From Bradyrhizobium manausense (GTDB lineage: Bacteria > Pseudomonadota > Alphaproteobacteria > Rhizobiales > Xanthobacteraceae): 64,000 nucleotides of DNA. Under the pieces are notes generated by a model. The model saw only the letters and a program-made list of their open reading frames with translations. It had not been told where the DNA came from and ran no database searches. The translations under genes and the position numbers were made by a program. Below are positions 14,741 through 23,025 of the stretch, piece after piece (positions within the stretch are counted from its first letter, which is position 1; every line of letters begins with the position of its first letter). The stretch lies in contig NZ_JAFCLG010000021.1 of the NCBI RefSeq assembly GCF_018129685.1, positions 32,254-96,253 on the forward strand. Direction: 5' to 3'.

Positions 14741-17124
14741 GCCGCCTTGCCTGGCCAGGCCCAGTCACGGATCGCTGGCATGTCCTCGCCATGCTCGCGC
14801 ACGTAACGCGAATGCGCGATCAGGGCGTCGCGGAATTGCTGCTTCACATGTGCGGCCTTGGTCGCAAGATCAGGGACGCGCTCGATCGCCTCGATCGCGA
14901 GGTGATAGCGGTCGAGCTCGTTGAGCACGACCATGTCGAACGGCGTCGTCGTCGTGCCTTCCTCGGCAAAGCCGCGCACATGCAGGCCGGCATGGTTGGT
15001 ACGATTATAGGTGAGGCGGTGGATCAGCTGGGGATAGCCGTGATAGGCGAAGATCACGGGCTTGTCCTTCGTGAACAGGCTGTCGAAATCGCGATCGGAG
15101 AGGCCATGCGGATGCTGCTCCTTCGGCTGCAGCGTCATGAGATCGACGACGTTGACGACGCGAATCCTGAGGTCCGGCAGCGCCCTGCGCAGCAGATCGA
15201 CGGCTGCGAGCGTCTCCAGCGTCGGCACGTCGCCGGCACAAGCCATCACCACGTCGGGCTCGTTGTCGGCGTCTTCGTTGCCGGCCCAGGTCCAGATGCC
15301 GATGCCGGCATCGCAATGCGTCGCCGCCTCCTGCATCGACAGCCATTGCGGCGCCGGTTGCTTGCCGGCCACGATCACGTTGATGCGGTTATAGGTGCGC
15401 AGGCAGTGATCGGCGATCCACAGCAATGTATTGGCGTCAGGCGGAAAGTAGATGCGGACGATATCGGCCTTCTTGTTGGCGACGAGATCGACGAAGCCAG
15501 GATCCTGATGGCTGAAGCCGTTATGGTCCTGCCGCCACACATGCGATGTCAGCAGATAGTTCAGCGAGGCGATCGGCCGACGCCACGGCAGGTGCCGCGT
15601 CACCTTCAGCCATTTGGCGTGCTGGTTGAACATGGAATCGACGATGTGGATGAAGGCCTCATAGCAGGAGAAGAAGCCGTGCCGCCCCGTCAGCAGGTAA
15701 CCTTCCAGCCAGCCCTGGCAGAGATGTTCGCTCAGCACCTCCATCACGCGGCCGTCTTGCGCCAGATGCACGTCGTAAGGCTCGATCGGCTCCATCCAGA
15801 CGCGTTCGGTGGCGTCGAACACGGCATCCAGCCGGTTTGACGCGGTTTCGTCCGGCCCCATGATGCGGAAATTGCGCTCGGCAGCGTTGAGGCGGATGAC
15901 GTCGCGCAAAAATTTGCCGAGCTCGCGCGTGGCTTCACCCGTGACGGCGCCGGGCCCTGGAACCTCGACCGCAAAACTGCGGAAGTCCGGCAGCTTCAGC
16001 TCCTTCTTCAACAGCCCGCCATTGGCGTGTGGATTGGCGCCCATGCGCCTGATGCCTTCAGGCGCGAGGGCCTGAAGCTCCGGAACGAGCGCGCCGCTCT
16101 TGTCGAACAGCTTTTCCGGCTCGTAGCTGCGCATCCAGTCTTCGAGAATTTTCAAGTGGGCCGGGTTCTCGCGGCAATTCGCGACCGGCACCTGATGCGC
16201 CCGCCAAAATCCTTCGACCTTCTTGCCGTCGACCTCCTTTGGGCCGGTCCAGCCCTTCGGGCTGCGCAGCACGATCATCGGCCATCGCGGCCGCTCGATC
16301 GTCTTGCGCCCGTCGCGGGCGTGCTGCTGGATCGAGCGGATACTGGCGATTGCAACGTCGAGCGCATCGGCCATGGCCCGATGCATCAGCTGGGGATCGT
16401 CGCCCTCGACGAACAGCGGCTCGTGGCCGAACCCGTGGAAGAGGTCGCGGATCTCGCTGTCGGGCATCCGCCCGAGCACGGTCGGATTGGCGATCTTGTA
16501 GCCGTTGAGATGCAGGATCGGCAGCACCGCGCCGTCATGCGCGGGGTTGAGGAACTTGTTCGAGTGCCAGGATGCGGCGAGCGGGCCGGTCTCGGCCTCG
16601 CCGTCGCCGACGACGCAGGCGACGATCAAATCGGGATTGTCCAGCGCCGCGCCATAGGCATGCACCAGCGCGTAGCCGAGCTCGCCGCCTTCATGGATCG
16701 AACCCGGTGTTTCCGGCGCTGCGTGGCTCGGGATGCCGCCGGGGAAGGAGAACTGCCTGAACAGTTTCCGCAATCCGTCCGCATCGCGCGGAATGTTTGG
16801 ATAGATCTCGCTGTAGCTGCCTTCGAGATAGGTGTTGGCGACCATGCCGGGGCCGCCATGGCCGGGGCCGCAGACATAGAGCACGCTCAGGTCCAGCGCG
16901 CGGATGACGCGGTTGAGGTGGGCGTAGATGAAGTTCAGCCCTGGCGTGGTGCCCCAATGGCCGAGCAAACGCGGCTTGATGTGCTCGGGCCGCAAGGGCT
17001 CGCGGAGCAGCGGGTTGTCGAGCAGATAGATTTGTCCGACGGAGAGATAGTTCGCGGCGCGCCAGTAGCGATCGAGGAGAGCGAGGTCGCTGCTTGCAGC
17101 GGACGATTGTCGTTGATTTGTCAT
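14737..17124 (-). CDS. xfp: Phosphoketolase (xylulose-5-P/fructose-6-P)
   Basis: A 795-aa thiamine diphosphate enzyme that cleaves xylulose-5-phosphate (and possibly fructose-6-phosphate) to acetyl phosphate plus glyceraldehyde-3-phosphate or erythrose-4-phosphate. The family block LGHWGTTPGLNFIYAHLNRVI lies near residue 60 and the ThDP/Mg site GDGEAETGPLAASWHSNKFL near residue 180. Later sections (CQGWLEGYLLTGRHG; SHVWRQDHNGFSHQDPGFVD) match the family. The ATG at 17124 is preferred over the GTG at 17142 because GGAG precedes it by 13 bases. It forms a translationally coupled operon with ackA and is transcribed divergently from the radical SAM gene. Confidence 0.96.
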   Translation of the reverse strand: MTNQRQSSAASSDLALLDRYWRAANYLSVGQIYLLDNPLLREPLRPEHIKPRLLGHWGTTPGLNFIYAHLNRVIRALDLSVLYVCGPGHGGPGMVANTYLEGSYSEIYPNIPRDADGLRKLFRQFSFPGGIPSHAAPETPGSIHEGGELGYALVHAYGAALDNPDLIVACVVGDGEAETGPLAASWHSNKFLNPAHDGAVLPILHLNGYKIANPTVLGRMPDSEIRDLFHGFGHEPLFVEGDDPQLMHRAMADALDVAIASIRSIQQHARDGRKTIERPRWPMIVLRSPKGWTGPKEVDGKKVEGFWRAHQVPVANCRENPAHLKILEDWMRSYEPEKLFDKSGALVPELQALAPEGIRRMGANPHANGGLLKKELKLPDFRSFAVEVPGPGAVTGEATRELGKFLRDVIRLNAAERNFRIMGPDETASNRLDAVFDATERVWMEPIEPYDVHLAQDGRVMEVLSEHLCQGWLEGYLLTGRHGFFSCYEAFIHIVDSMFNQHAKWLKVTRHLPWRRPIASLNYLLTSHVWRQDHNGFSHQDPGFVDLVANKKADIVRIYFPPDANTLLWIADHCLRTYNRINVIVAGKQPAPQWLSMQEAATHCDAGIGIWTWAGNEDADNEPDVVMACAGDVPTLETLAAVDLLRRALPDLRIRVVNVVDLMTLQPKEQHPHGLSDRDFDSLFTKDKPVIFAYHGYPQLIHRLTYNRTNHAGLHVRGFAEEGTTTTPFDMVVLNELDRYHLAIEAIERVPDLATKAAHVKQQFRDALIAHSRYVREHGEDMPAIRDWAWPGKAA

Positions 17125-17296
17125 ATTGCAGCCGATCTCCACCAGGGATCGTCATCAACCGAGTTCCGGTGAGATCGATCCTTCCGCGGCATCAAACGAG
17201 ATTGCGATGAGGCGGTGTTGCGTGAGGTCAAAAGTCGGCGCGCGAAGTTTGGGCAGTGCTACTGTGCATGGGGTTGTTTTCTCGCTTTTGATTCTT

Positions 17297-17311
17297 GTTC
17301 TTGATTTGTTC
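17297..17311 (+). promoter_or_regulatory. LexA (SOS) box, GTTC-N7-GTTC
   Basis: GTTC at 17297-17300, seven bases, then GTTC at 17308-17311: an exact match to the direct-repeat LexA box of alphaproteobacteria. It ends 23 bases before the start of the radical SAM gene, a position that fits overlap with the promoter. LexA control is inferred. Confidence 0.7.
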
Positions 17312-17334
17312 TTTTTTCATGCTATCTTGATTGC

Positions 17335-18507
17335 ATGAGTCCAGCTTCTTCTGCTCTCAAGCACCCGCCGGTCACGGCGCCCTCCGAGCCGGCGGGTGCG
17401 CTCGCCGATATTGCCGCCGACTTCCCTGAGCTGGCTGTTGCCATCGACCGCCAGCGCAAGCGAGGGCGGGGTGCGCAATCCAACGCCAGCGGTCGCTATG
17501 AGGCCGAGGCGCGCATTGCTTTCGACGATGGCTGGCAGAGCCTGGAAGAGCTGCCGCCGTTCAAGACCACCGTCGGATTGGACACTTCGCGCAAGGTGAT
17601 CACCCGCAACGAGTCTCCCGACATCGGCTTCGACCGCTCGATCAATCCCTATCGCGGCTGCGAACATGGCTGCGTCTATTGCTTCGCGCGGCCGACGCAC
17701 GCTTATCTCGGCCTGTCGCCGGGGCTCGACTTCGAGTCAAAGCTGTTTGCCAAACCGGAGGCGCCTGCGCTGCTCGAGAAGGAGCTCGCGGCCTCGGGCT
17801 ACGAGCCGCGGATGATCGCGATCGGCACCAACACCGACCCCTATCAGCCGATCGAGCGCGAGCGCAAAATCATGCGCGGCATTCTGGAGGTGCTGGAGCG
17901 CACCTCGCATCCCGTCGGCATCGTCACCAAATCCGCGCTGGTTGTGCGCGACATAGACATTCTCGCGCGGATGGCCAAGCGCAACCTTGCCAAGGTCGCG
18001 ATCTCGGTGACCACGCTCGACCCGAAGCTCGCACGCACCATGGAGCCGCGCGCCTCGACGCCGCCGAAACGGCTGGAGGCGTTGAAGCAGCTGTCGGACG
18101 CGGGCATTCCAACCACCGTGATGGTCGCTCCCGTGATCCCCGCGCTGAACGATTCCGAGATCGAGCGCATCCTCGATGCCGCTGCCCATGCCGGCGTCAA
18201 GGAAGCCTCCTATGTGCTGCTGCGGTTGCCGCTGGAGGTGCGCGATCTCTTCCGCGAATGGCTGATGGCGAATTATCCGGACCGTTATCGCCACGTGTTC
18301 ACGCTGATCCGCGACATGCGCGGCGGCCGCGACTACGATTCGAAATGGGGCGAGCGGATGAAGGGCACCGGTCCCATGGCCTGGACCATCGGCCGCCGCT
18401 TCGAGCTCGCCTGCGATCGGCTCGGCCTCAACAAGCGCCGCGCAAAGCTGACGACCGATCATTTCGCCAGGCCGAAGAAGAACGGTGAGCAGCTCAGCCT
18501 GTTCTGA
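17335..18507 (+). CDS. PA0069-family radical SAM protein (SplB-like)
   Basis: A 390-aa radical SAM protein of the PA0069/Rv2578c group. The iron-sulfur motif is CEHGCVYC (Cys109, Cys113, Cys116), followed by FARPTHAYLGLSPGLDFESK, typical of this spore-photolyase-like subfamily. The later IGTNTDPYQPIERE segment belongs to the SAM-binding barrel. The substrate is not established; resemblance to spore photoproduct lyase suggests nucleic acid repair or modification. A perfect SOS box lies just upstream, supporting a DNA-damage role. It is transcribed divergently from xfp. Confidence 0.92.
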   Translation: MSPASSALKHPPVTAPSEPAGALADIAADFPELAVAIDRQRKRGRGAQSNASGRYEAEARIAFDDGWQSLEELPPFKTTVGLDTSRKVITRNESPDIGFDRSINPYRGCEHGCVYCFARPTHAYLGLSPGLDFESKLFAKPEAPALLEKELAASGYEPRMIAIGTNTDPYQPIERERKIMRGILEVLERTSHPVGIVTKSALVVRDIDILARMAKRNLAKVAISVTTLDPKLARTMEPRASTPPKRLEALKQLSDAGIPTTVMVAPVIPALNDSEIERILDAAAHAGVKEASYVLLRLPLEVRDLFREWLMANYPDRYRHVFTLIRDMRGGRDYDSKWGERMKGTGPMAWTIGRRFELACDRLGLNKRRAKLTTDHFARPKKNGEQLSLF

Positions 18508-18531
18508 GGCGCGGATCGAACGAGGTGTGCG

Positions 18532-18987
18532 ATGAGTAAGGAACTGACGGCTCCGGTGCCACGACTCACGGTCATCACGCTGGGCGTGCGCGATATCCGC
18601 GCCAGCATCGCCTTCTACGGTGCACTCGGATTTTCGCGCCGGCTGAAGGCAACTGGCGAGGTCGTTGCGTTCTTCGACACCGGCGGTCCGGTGCTCGGCC
18701 TCTTTCCCTGGGACCAGCTCGCTGATGATGCCAAGCTGCCGGACCAGCCGAGGCCTGCGACCTTTCGCGGCGTCACGCTCGCATGGAACTGTGCCTCGCG
18801 CGAGGAGGTCGACATGGTGCTGGCGTTAGCGCTCCGTAAAGGCGCGAAGCTGCTGAAGTCCGCGCACGAGACCGATTATGGCGGCTATTCCGGTTATTTT
18901 GCCGATCCCGACGGCCATCCCTGGGAGGTCGTTGTCGCGCCCGGCATCGAGGTCGGTGACGACCGACGGGTGCATCTGGCGGACTAG
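18532..18987 (+). CDS. VOC-family (glyoxalase-like) protein
   Basis: A 151-aa single-chain member of the vicinal oxygen chelate superfamily. The first beta-alpha-beta-beta-beta module starts PRLTVITLGVRDIRASIAFYGALGF, and the second ends GGYSGYFADPDGHPWEVVVAPG, with the expected metal-binding Glu in HPWEV. The substrate cannot be told from sequence; the form is closest to uncharacterised glyoxalase or bleomycin resistance-like proteins. It follows the radical SAM gene by 24 bp and may be in the same transcript. Confidence 0.88.
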   Translation: MSKELTAPVPRLTVITLGVRDIRASIAFYGALGFSRRLKATGEVVAFFDTGGPVLGLFPWDQLADDAKLPDQPRPATFRGVTLAWNCASREEVDMVLALALRKGAKLLKSAHETDYGGYSGYFADPDGHPWEVVVAPGIEVGDDRRVHLAD

Positions 18988-19065
18988 GACAGGCTCACCT
19001 GAATAACGGGAATTGCGCGGTGTTCCCGGTTGCGCGAACACTGCTGCTTGCGCACGATCCCGGCC

Positions 19066-19851
19066 ATGATTCGGGACAGGTCCGCCACCAAGCCAACCAA
19101 AGACGCGCCGGCGAAGGCCGCTGCAAAGAAGGCCGCGCCAGCCAAGGCGAGCTTCCGCCGCGAGCGTGCGCTGATCAAGCGCGGCATCTGGCCGATTGCC
19201 GGTTGCGACGAGGCCGGCCGCGGGCCGCTTGCCGGTCCCGTGGTGGCGGCTGCGGTGATTCTCGACCCCGACCGCATCCCGCGCGGCATCGACGATTCCA
19301 AGCGGCTGACGGCGGAAGAGCGTGAAAGACTGTTCGACAGGATCTGCGCCACTGCGCAGGTCTCGGTCGCCGTCGCCTCGCCGGCGCGCATCGACCGAGA
19401 CAACATCCTGCGTGCGTCGCTCTGGGCGCTGAAGCGCGCCGTGGTGGCGCTGCCGGAGGCGCCAAGGCACGTCTTCGTCGACGGCCGTGATCGGCTCGAC
19501 ACGCCTTGCGACTGCGAGGCCGTGATCGGCGGCGACGGCATCGTGCTGTCGATTGCGGCCGCCTCCATCGTCGCCAAGGTGACGCGTGACCGGCTGATGT
19601 GCGCGCTGGCGCAGGATTGTCCAGGTTACGGCTTCGAGCAGCACAAGGGCTACGGCGTGCCCGAGCACCTCGACGCGCTCGACCGCCTCGGCCCCACGGT
19701 CCACCATCGCAGCTTCTTCGCCCCCGTCGCGGCTGCCCGCGCCAAGCACATGCCCTGGACGGTCGAGCCGGTGCCGGATTTGTTCGAGGTCGCCGTGGTC
19801 GAGGTGCAGGCCGAGACGCCGGTTGAAATCGACGCGCCAGCGGGCCTCTAG
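19066..19851 (+). CDS. rnhB: Ribonuclease HII
   Basis: A 261-aa RNase HII that cuts RNA in RNA-DNA hybrids and single ribonucleotides in DNA. The catalytic motif CDEAGRGPLAGPV places Asp48 and Glu49, DDSKRLTAEERERLF is the next signature, and further active-site acidic residues lie in VFVDGRD and VTRDRLM. The ATG at 19066 is chosen over the TTG at 19030. Residues 5-28 form a Lys/Ala/Pro-rich extension (TKPTKDAPAKAAAKKAAPAK) outside the catalytic core that is not seen in enterobacterial RNase HII. Confidence 0.95.
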   Translation: MIRDRSATKPTKDAPAKAAAKKAAPAKASFRRERALIKRGIWPIAGCDEAGRGPLAGPVVAAAVILDPDRIPRGIDDSKRLTAEERERLFDRICATAQVSVAVASPARIDRDNILRASLWALKRAVVALPEAPRHVFVDGRDRLDTPCDCEAVIGGDGIVLSIAAASIVAKVTRDRLMCALAQDCPGYGFEQHKGYGVPEHLDALDRLGPTVHHRSFFAPVAAARAKHMPWTVEPVPDLFEVAVVEVQAETPVEIDAPAGL

Positions 19852-19950
19852 CCTAGACTGTCGTTGCCACGGCGCGTCGCGCCCATTATCAAAAAGCTGT
19901 GGAGCGAATAGGGCCGGCTGGACGGGTTGGCTGCATCTTGCGGGCGTTGC

Positions 19951-21459
19951 ATGCGGTTTACTTCCCTGGTCATCGAGCTCATTCGCGCCCGGCCGCGGCT
20001 GATCGTCTGGATTGTCGTGCTGCTCCAGGCCGCGATGTGGCTGCTGGTGGCGCTGCTGTTCTATCGCAGCCCGCCCGGCAGCCTTGCGACCCTGCTGGCC
20101 TTCGGCAGGGAGTACCAGGTCGGCACTGATCTCGGCCCGCCTCTGTCGGTCTGGCTCGGAGACATCGCCTATCGCATCGCGGGCGGCCACATGTTCGGCG
20201 TCTACGTCCTCGCCGAGCTCTGCGAGATCGCGACCCTCGTCACCCTCTATTATCTCGCGCGCGCCGTGGTCGGCGCTCAGCAGGCGGTGCTCGCCGTGCT
20301 GCTGACCATGACGGTGCTCGCCTTTTCCTCGTCGGCGCTCGACTTCGGCCCTCTCGTGCTGGCGCGGCCGCTCTGGGCGCTGTTGCTGCTGCATTCCTGG
20401 CAGATCATCGGCCAGCGCCGCGGCAATGCGTGGTTTGCCTGGTCGATCGAGGCTGGCCTGCTGCTCCTGACCACGCCGGCTGCGATCTTCCTGCTCGCGT
20501 TGCTCGTGATCTTTGCGCTTTCGACCGCCGGCGGCCGCCGGACCTTGCGTGCGCTCGATCCGCTGTTTGCGCTTGTAGTCGTCGCCGTGCTGGCCCTGCC
20601 GTATGCCGTCTGGCTGATGCGGGCCGAGACGATTGCGCTGCCGGCCTTGCCGCAAGTAGCCGACCTCGGCGCGCGCGCGATCCACGCCGCCTGGCTGCTC
20701 GGCGGGCTCGTGCTTGGTGCGATCGCGGTTCCCGTACTGACTTTCCTCAATACGCCGCTGTTCGCCGGCAAGAGCGAAGAGGCGCCGATCATCTACCGGC
20801 CGCCGGTCGAATCGCTCGCGCGCAACTTCGTCTATTTCTTCGCGCTGGTGCCGCCACTCGGCGCCGTCCTGATCTCCGGACTGTTCGGTTTTGATTCTGT
20901 CGTTGGCGGCGCGGGTGTCGTGCTGATGATGTCGGGCCTTGCCATGGTCGTGGTGGCTGGCGATCTCATTGCGATGCGCCGGGCGCGGATGTTGCGCACG
21001 GTGTGGGCCGCTTCTGTCGTGGCGCCTGCGGCCGGCGTAGTGCTGGCCGTGCTGTTCATGCCCTGGACCGGCACCGGCGAGATTGCGACCTCGATGCCGG
21101 CGCACGCGATCTCGGATTTCTTCGACGAGAGCTTTGCCCGCCGCACCAACCATCGCCTGCGCGCCGTCGCCGGCGAGACCCAGCTTGCGAGCCTGATCGC
21201 GCTGCATTCCGGCCGGCCGCATCTCTTCATCGATGCCAATCCTGCACGCACGCCGTGGATGTCGCAGGCCAAATTCAGCGAGAGCGGCGGCGTCGTGGTC
21301 TGGCGCGCCGCTGACACCGCCGGCACGCCGCCGCCGGACATCCTCGCGCGCTTCCCCGGCATCGTGCCTGAAGTGCCGCGCGCTTTCGAATGGCTGGTGA
21401 CGGGACGCCAGCAATTGCTCCGCATCGGCTGGGCCATCGTGCGGCCGAAGGGAAGCTAG
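19951..21459 (+). CDS. GT39-like polytopic membrane protein
   Basis: A 502-aa integral membrane protein with about ten to twelve hydrophobic segments and an extracytoplasmic C-terminal part. The early short motif YQVGTDLGPPLSVWLGDIAYR (a loop after helix 1) resembles the acidic loop of the ArnT/PMT-type GT-C glycosyltransferases, which use polyprenyl-linked sugars. No closer match is recognised. It follows rnhB by 100 bp. The start MRFTSLVIEL at 19951 is favoured over the TTG at 19927. Confidence 0.7.
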   Translation: MRFTSLVIELIRARPRLIVWIVVLLQAAMWLLVALLFYRSPPGSLATLLAFGREYQVGTDLGPPLSVWLGDIAYRIAGGHMFGVYVLAELCEIATLVTLYYLARAVVGAQQAVLAVLLTMTVLAFSSSALDFGPLVLARPLWALLLLHSWQIIGQRRGNAWFAWSIEAGLLLLTTPAAIFLLALLVIFALSTAGGRRTLRALDPLFALVVVAVLALPYAVWLMRAETIALPALPQVADLGARAIHAAWLLGGLVLGAIAVPVLTFLNTPLFAGKSEEAPIIYRPPVESLARNFVYFFALVPPLGAVLISGLFGFDSVVGGAGVVLMMSGLAMVVVAGDLIAMRRARMLRTVWAASVVAPAAGVVLAVLFMPWTGTGEIATSMPAHAISDFFDESFARRTNHRLRAVAGETQLASLIALHSGRPHLFIDANPARTPWMSQAKFSESGGVVVWRAADTAGTPPPDILARFPGIVPEVPRAFEWLVTGRQQLLRIGWAIVRPKGS

Positions 21460-21485
21460 ATCACAGCAGGCATTGGGGGCTCGTG

Positions 21486-22085
21486 ATGGATTTCAATCCG
21501 CCGACCGGCTCGGAGATCTCGATCAGGCGAGGTGACCAGGGCCCCGTCATCATCATTCCGGCAAAGGGAAGTCCGACGCGATACTTCGGCGGCCTGTTCC
21601 TGCTGTTCTGGCTGGGAGGCTGGGCTTTCGGCTTCAAATCGGTGCTGACGCAGCTGCTGTCCGGAAACGGCAACGCTTTTGAGGTTTTTTGGCTCGGCGG
21701 CTGGACAGTCGGCGGAGCGATGGCAGCCTACACCGCGTTTCGGATCTTTCGTCCCACCGTGCCCGAGACGCTCCTGCTCAAGCGTGGTGCCATCGACTAC
21801 GATACCGGAATTCCGCCGCTAGAGCTGAACTCATATCAGAAAAGAAAGAACTACTGGGGCTCGGTTTTTGCGAAGCGGCTTCTCACCGAGTTCGGTCGCC
21901 AGGAGCTCATATCGCTCCGCCTGCGCGAAACGGAAGAGGGCAATCGGTTGACCGTCGATATCGGTGCCAAACGTGTCGAACTCGCATCGCAGGCGAGCGA
22001 GGTCGAAAGGGAATGGCTGGCTCGCCTGTTGGCGGACCGCTATGCGCTTCCGCAGGTCATGTTGGGCGCAGCGGACAAGACCTGA
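21486..22085 (+). CDS. Membrane protein of unknown function
   Basis: A 199-aa protein with two hydrophobic segments (about residues 34-58, FGGLFLLFWLGGWAFGFKSV, and 68-90), both carrying a WLGGW-type motif, then a soluble C-terminal half of mixed beta character. The layout suggests a membrane hairpin with a cytoplasmic PH-like domain, but no family can be named. It is 26 bp after the GT39-like gene and could share its transcript. It converges on the uracil-DNA glycosylase gene. Confidence 0.65.
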   Translation: MDFNPPTGSEISIRRGDQGPVIIIPAKGSPTRYFGGLFLLFWLGGWAFGFKSVLTQLLSGNGNAFEVFWLGGWTVGGAMAAYTAFRIFRPTVPETLLLKRGAIDYDTGIPPLELNSYQKRKNYWGSVFAKRLLTEFGRQELISLRLRETEEGNRLTVDIGAKRVELASQASEVEREWLARLLADRYALPQVMLGAADKT

Positions 22086-22090
22086 CAGAG

Positions 22091-22888
22091 TCAGCCCGCC
22101 AGCACCTTCGCGATCGACCGCAGATCCTGCCAGGCCAGCCGCTTGTAGGACGGCGAGCGCAAGAGATAGGCCGGGTGGAAGGTCGGCAGCGCGCGGATGG
22201 TGCGCTGGCCGGTCTCGTACTCGAACCAGCGTCCGCGCGTGCGCATGATGCCCTCGCGGGTCGAGAGCAGTGTCTGCGTCGAGGGATTGCCGAGCGTCAC
22301 CAGCACGTCGGGATTCACCAGTTCGATATGGCGCTGGATGAAGGGCAGGCAGATCTGCGTCTCCTGCGGCGTCGGCGTGCGGTTGCCGGGCGGCCGCCAG
22401 GGAATGACGTTGGTGATGTAGGCCGTGGTGCGATTGAGGCCTATGGCACCTATCATCAGATCAAGCAGCTTGCCGCTGCGTCCGACGAAAGGCAGTCCCT
22501 CGATGTCCTCGTCACGGCCCGGCGCCTCCCCGACGAACATGATGCGCGCCTGCGGATTGCCATCGGCGAACACCAGCCGCGTCGCGGTGTGCTTGAGCGC
22601 GCAGCCCTCGAAGTTCTGCATCAGCTCACGGAGCGCCTCGAGCGTCGGCGCGGTTCGCGCGGCCTCGCGCGCCGAAGCGATCGCGACGTCGGGCGCAGGC
22701 GCGGCTTCGCCGCGCAGTACCGCAGGCGCGGCGACAGGCCGCGGTGCCTCGACCGGCGCGGCGCGCGGCGCCGGGGCGTCTAATTCCGCCAGGCGGTCGA
22801 CCGGTTCCTCGGCGAGCGCGCAATCGACGCCGGCCTCCAGATAGAAGGCGAGAAGCTCTCGGACGGTGGGCGTGGGCTCTGGGATCAT
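22091..22888 (-). CDS. Uracil-DNA glycosylase, family 4-type
   Basis: A 265-aa uracil-DNA glycosylase. The water-activating motif GEAPGRDED lies at residues 120-128, FVGRSGKLLD follows, and the late motif HPAYLLRSPS aligns with the DNA-intercalating loop. These are the diagnostic motifs of the thermostable iron-sulfur family 4. Cysteines suited to cluster binding are visible (FEGC at about residue 96 and QICLPF), but I cannot confirm four ligands. The first 90 residues are Ala/Pro-rich and probably flexible. It removes uracil from DNA to start base excision repair. Confidence 0.9.
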   Translation of the reverse strand: MIPEPTPTVRELLAFYLEAGVDCALAEEPVDRLAELDAPAPRAAPVEAPRPVAAPAVLRGEAAPAPDVAIASAREAARTAPTLEALRELMQNFEGCALKHTATRLVFADGNPQARIMFVGEAPGRDEDIEGLPFVGRSGKLLDLMIGAIGLNRTTAYITNVIPWRPPGNRTPTPQETQICLPFIQRHIELVNPDVLVTLGNPSTQTLLSTREGIMRTRGRWFEYETGQRTIRALPTFHPAYLLRSPSYKRLAWQDLRSIAKVLAG

Positions 22889-23025
22889 TTGGGAAAGTCA
22901 GACTATTAGTTCATCTTAGGGCGCCTTGCATCCCAGCGGAACGCATTTCCGTGGTTGTCCTACCCGGAAAAATCGGAAACAAGGGGGCGCAAACGACAAG
23001 GAACCGTCTCAAGGGCTGAGATCAG

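Noticed and set aside
17145..17158. FixK-like site (GGGAT-N4-ATCAA) near xfp
   Set aside because: Only the second half matches TTGAT-N4-ATCAA, and it lies about 20 bases from the start codon, too close for an activating site.
18826..21414. An 862-codon open frame antisense to rnhB and the GT39-like gene
   Set aside because: It lies opposite well-supported genes, and its protein is rich in Arg, His, Asp and Gln with no domain. Long antisense frames are expected in GC-rich DNA.
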